Shown here: in pieces, positions 5,679 through 6,677 of the stretch
Position numbering within the stretch: the stretch's first letter is position 1
Layout: each line of letters begins with the position of its first letter
DNA from: JBEKDJ01 sp050014415
GTDB taxonomy: Bacteria > Desulfobacterota > BSN033 > UBA1163
Assembly (NCBI GenBank): GCA_050014415.1
Contig: JBEKDJ010000275.1
Coordinates: 1 to 6,677 of the forward strand
Length of the DNA stretch: 6,677 nt
Direction of reading: 5' to 3'
Made by a program: the position numbers and the translations under genes
Notes under the pieces: model-generated
Databases searched by the model: none
Seen by the model: only the letters and a program-made list of their open reading frames with translations
What the model was told of the DNA's origin: nothing

Positions 5679-6443
5679 ATGGATCGCGTTAAAGGCAAGG
5701 TGGCCATCATAACGGGTGGTGCTGGGGGACTGGGTAAAGCGCATGCATTGTTGTTAGCGAAGGAGGGAGCCAAGGTTGTCGTTACGGACACTAATGAAGC
5801 TCAAGGGAAAAGAGTAGCTGAAGAAATTAACGAACAAGGTGGAGAGGCGATCTTTATTAGACACGATGTCTCTAGTGAAAAAGAATGGGACAGAGTCATC
5901 CGTGAGACCTTGGAGCGGTTTGGGAAATTGGATATTCTTGTGAATAATGCGGGAGTGAATATATGGAAGAAGATTGAAGATACCACATTGGATGAGTGGC
6001 GGTGGCTCATGAGTGTTAATCTGGACGGTGTTTTTTTAGGCACGAAATATGCTATGGGAGCAATGAAAAAGAGCGGAGGTGGGTCCATCATCAACATATC
6101 CTCTGTAGCCGGTATTGTTGGTACGCTCGATACGTCGGCCTATCATGCAAGCAAGGGTGGCGTGAGATTATTTACGAAAGCAGCTGCCCTCGAGTGTTCA
6201 AAGGCAGGTTATGACTATAACATTCGAGTTAACTCTGTTCATCCGGGTGTCATTAAGACGGCAATGGTGGAAGGACTGTTGAACGATGAAGAGAAAATGA
6301 AAAGCGCATTGAGCTGGCATCCAATTGGACATTTCGGTGAGCCCGAGGATATTGCGTATGGGGTTCTTTATCTTGCATCGGATGAATCCAAATTCATTAC
6401 CGGTGCTGAGCTTGTAATAGACGGAGGTTGGACAGCCCATTAA
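5679..6443 (+). CDS. Short-chain dehydrogenase/reductase (SDR), NAD-type
   Basis: This is a 254-residue classical SDR, cytoplasmic, expected to interconvert an alcohol and a ketone using NAD(H). The Rossmann fold starts with TGGAGGLG (residues 12-19). Asp37 after the second strand (VVVTDT) favours NAD over NADP. DV at 63-64 and NNAG at 89-92 are present. The catalytic tetrad is complete: Asn114, Ser142, Tyr155 and Lys159 (YHASK). NIRVNSVHPGVIKTAM (181-196) and the ending GAELVIDGGWTAH resemble the cyclopentanol dehydrogenase / hydroxysteroid dehydrogenase-like group, but this cannot define the substrate; 3-oxoacyl or sugar-type alcohols are also handled by relatives. It is transcribed alone, divergently from the IS110 remnant, with its own strong ribosome binding site and a candidate terminator at its end. 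Nothing in the sequence looks damaged. Confidence 0.92.
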   Translation: MDRVKGKVAIITGGAGGLGKAHALLLAKEGAKVVVTDTNEAQGKRVAEEINEQGGEAIFIRHDVSSEKEWDRVIRETLERFGKLDILVNNAGVNIWKKIEDTTLDEWRWLMSVNLDGVFLGTKYAMGAMKKSGGGSIINISSVAGIVGTLDTSAYHASKGGVRLFTKAAALECSKAGYDYNIRVNSVHPGVIKTAMVEGLLNDEEKMKSALSWHPIGHFGEPEDIAYGVLYLASDESKFITGAELVIDGGWTAH

Positions 6444-6462
6444 CTGAGTATATGGGCTTTTT
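6434..6462 (+). terminator. Candidate rho-independent terminator of the SDR gene
   Basis: AGCCCAT (6434-6440) pairs perfectly with ATGGGCT (6452-6458) across an 11-base loop that contains the TAA stop codon, and TTTTT (6458-6462) follows directly. The 7-bp stem is short and the left arm is inside the last codons of the gene, so ribosomes could delay folding. It is the best terminator in the window. Confidence 0.55.
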
Positions 6463-6677
6463 ACCCTTTAATTTGAATTGAACTGCCCGTTATTCTGGAC
6501 AGCTCTGAGTTCGGATAAAGACTCAGAAAACTCAAATCATAACATCAATACATTTTCAATGAGCTTTTTGCGATGTTCGGAAGATGAGTACAGATGCGGA
6601 TTTGCGGGAGGGCAGAAAAATCTTTACCCCAGGTTATGCCTGTGTTTAAGGCCTGTTTGGATTGAGGGTCTTGTGGA
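6463..6677. other. Noncoding right end of the window
   Basis: No gene was recognised in these 215 bases. One inverted repeat, TCTGAGT (6504-6510) and ACTCAGA (6521-6527), encloses a 10-base loop and lacks a following T-run on either strand. A purine-rich GCGGGAGGG occurs near 6603-6611 without a credible start codon at proper spacing. Confidence 0.5.
6504..6527. repeat. 7-bp inverted repeat TCTGAGT/ACTCAGA
   Basis: There are perfect 7-base arms separated by 10 bases. The TCTGAG core is the same as in the palindrome upstream of the SDR gene (5602-5614). It could be a hairpin or a binding site; the match may be chance. Confidence 0.35.

Noticed and set aside
1..6677. CRISPR array, rRNA or tRNA genes, long direct repeats
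   Set aside because: None was seen on reading both strands; no regularly spaced repeats or RNA gene landmarks are present.

Overview
This window looks like a stretch of bacterial chromosome of moderate GC content. Its translation signals are strong GGAGG-type ribosome binding sites combined with a mixture of ATG, GTG and TTG starts. Nothing fixes the taxon. An anaerobic Desulfobacterota or Clostridia-type genome would fit the style and gene mix, but that is a weak inference.

Left part (1-3434, + strand): a tightly packed high-affinity branched-chain amino acid (HAAT/Liv-type) ABC transporter cluster in the order livH, livM, livG, livF (two permeases, then two ATPases). The genes overlap or sit within about 20 bases of each other, so they almost certainly form one transcript. 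The periplasmic binding protein (LivK) is not in the window and may lie just upstream. LivG carries an atypical ABC signature (LPHASQ) while LivF keeps a canonical LSGGE. Together with LivF's normal glutamine at the H-loop position, this predicts one consensus and one degenerate ATP site in the LivG/LivF pair.

Middle part: a gene-poor gap (3435-3999) holds a short unrecognised minus-strand reading frame, a stretch dense in small hairpins, and a 17-base palindrome. Next comes a minus-strand gene for a C45-family (acyl-CoA:6-aminopenicillanate acyltransferase-like) Ntn hydrolase, convergent with the liv operon. Immediately upstream of it (5105-5425, minus strand) is the broken N-terminal end of an IS110-family transposase, so both gaps look like scars of mobile-element traffic.

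Right part (5426-6677): a 250-base leader contains a candidate promoter and a 13-base palindrome. It precedes a complete short-chain dehydrogenase/reductase (SDR) on the + strand with an intact catalytic tetrad and a likely NAD preference. The SDR gene ends in a candidate rho-independent terminator whose stem straddles the stop codon. The last 200 bases show no gene.

The genes need not act in one pathway. A possible reading is uptake of an amino acid or amide by the Liv system, hydrolysis or acyl transfer by the C45 enzyme, and alcohol/ketone oxidoreduction by the SDR, but the link rests on proximity only. I found no convincing evidence of a wholly new system. The most informative oddities are the asymmetric ATPase pair, the hairpin-rich intergenic segment and the IS110 remnant.
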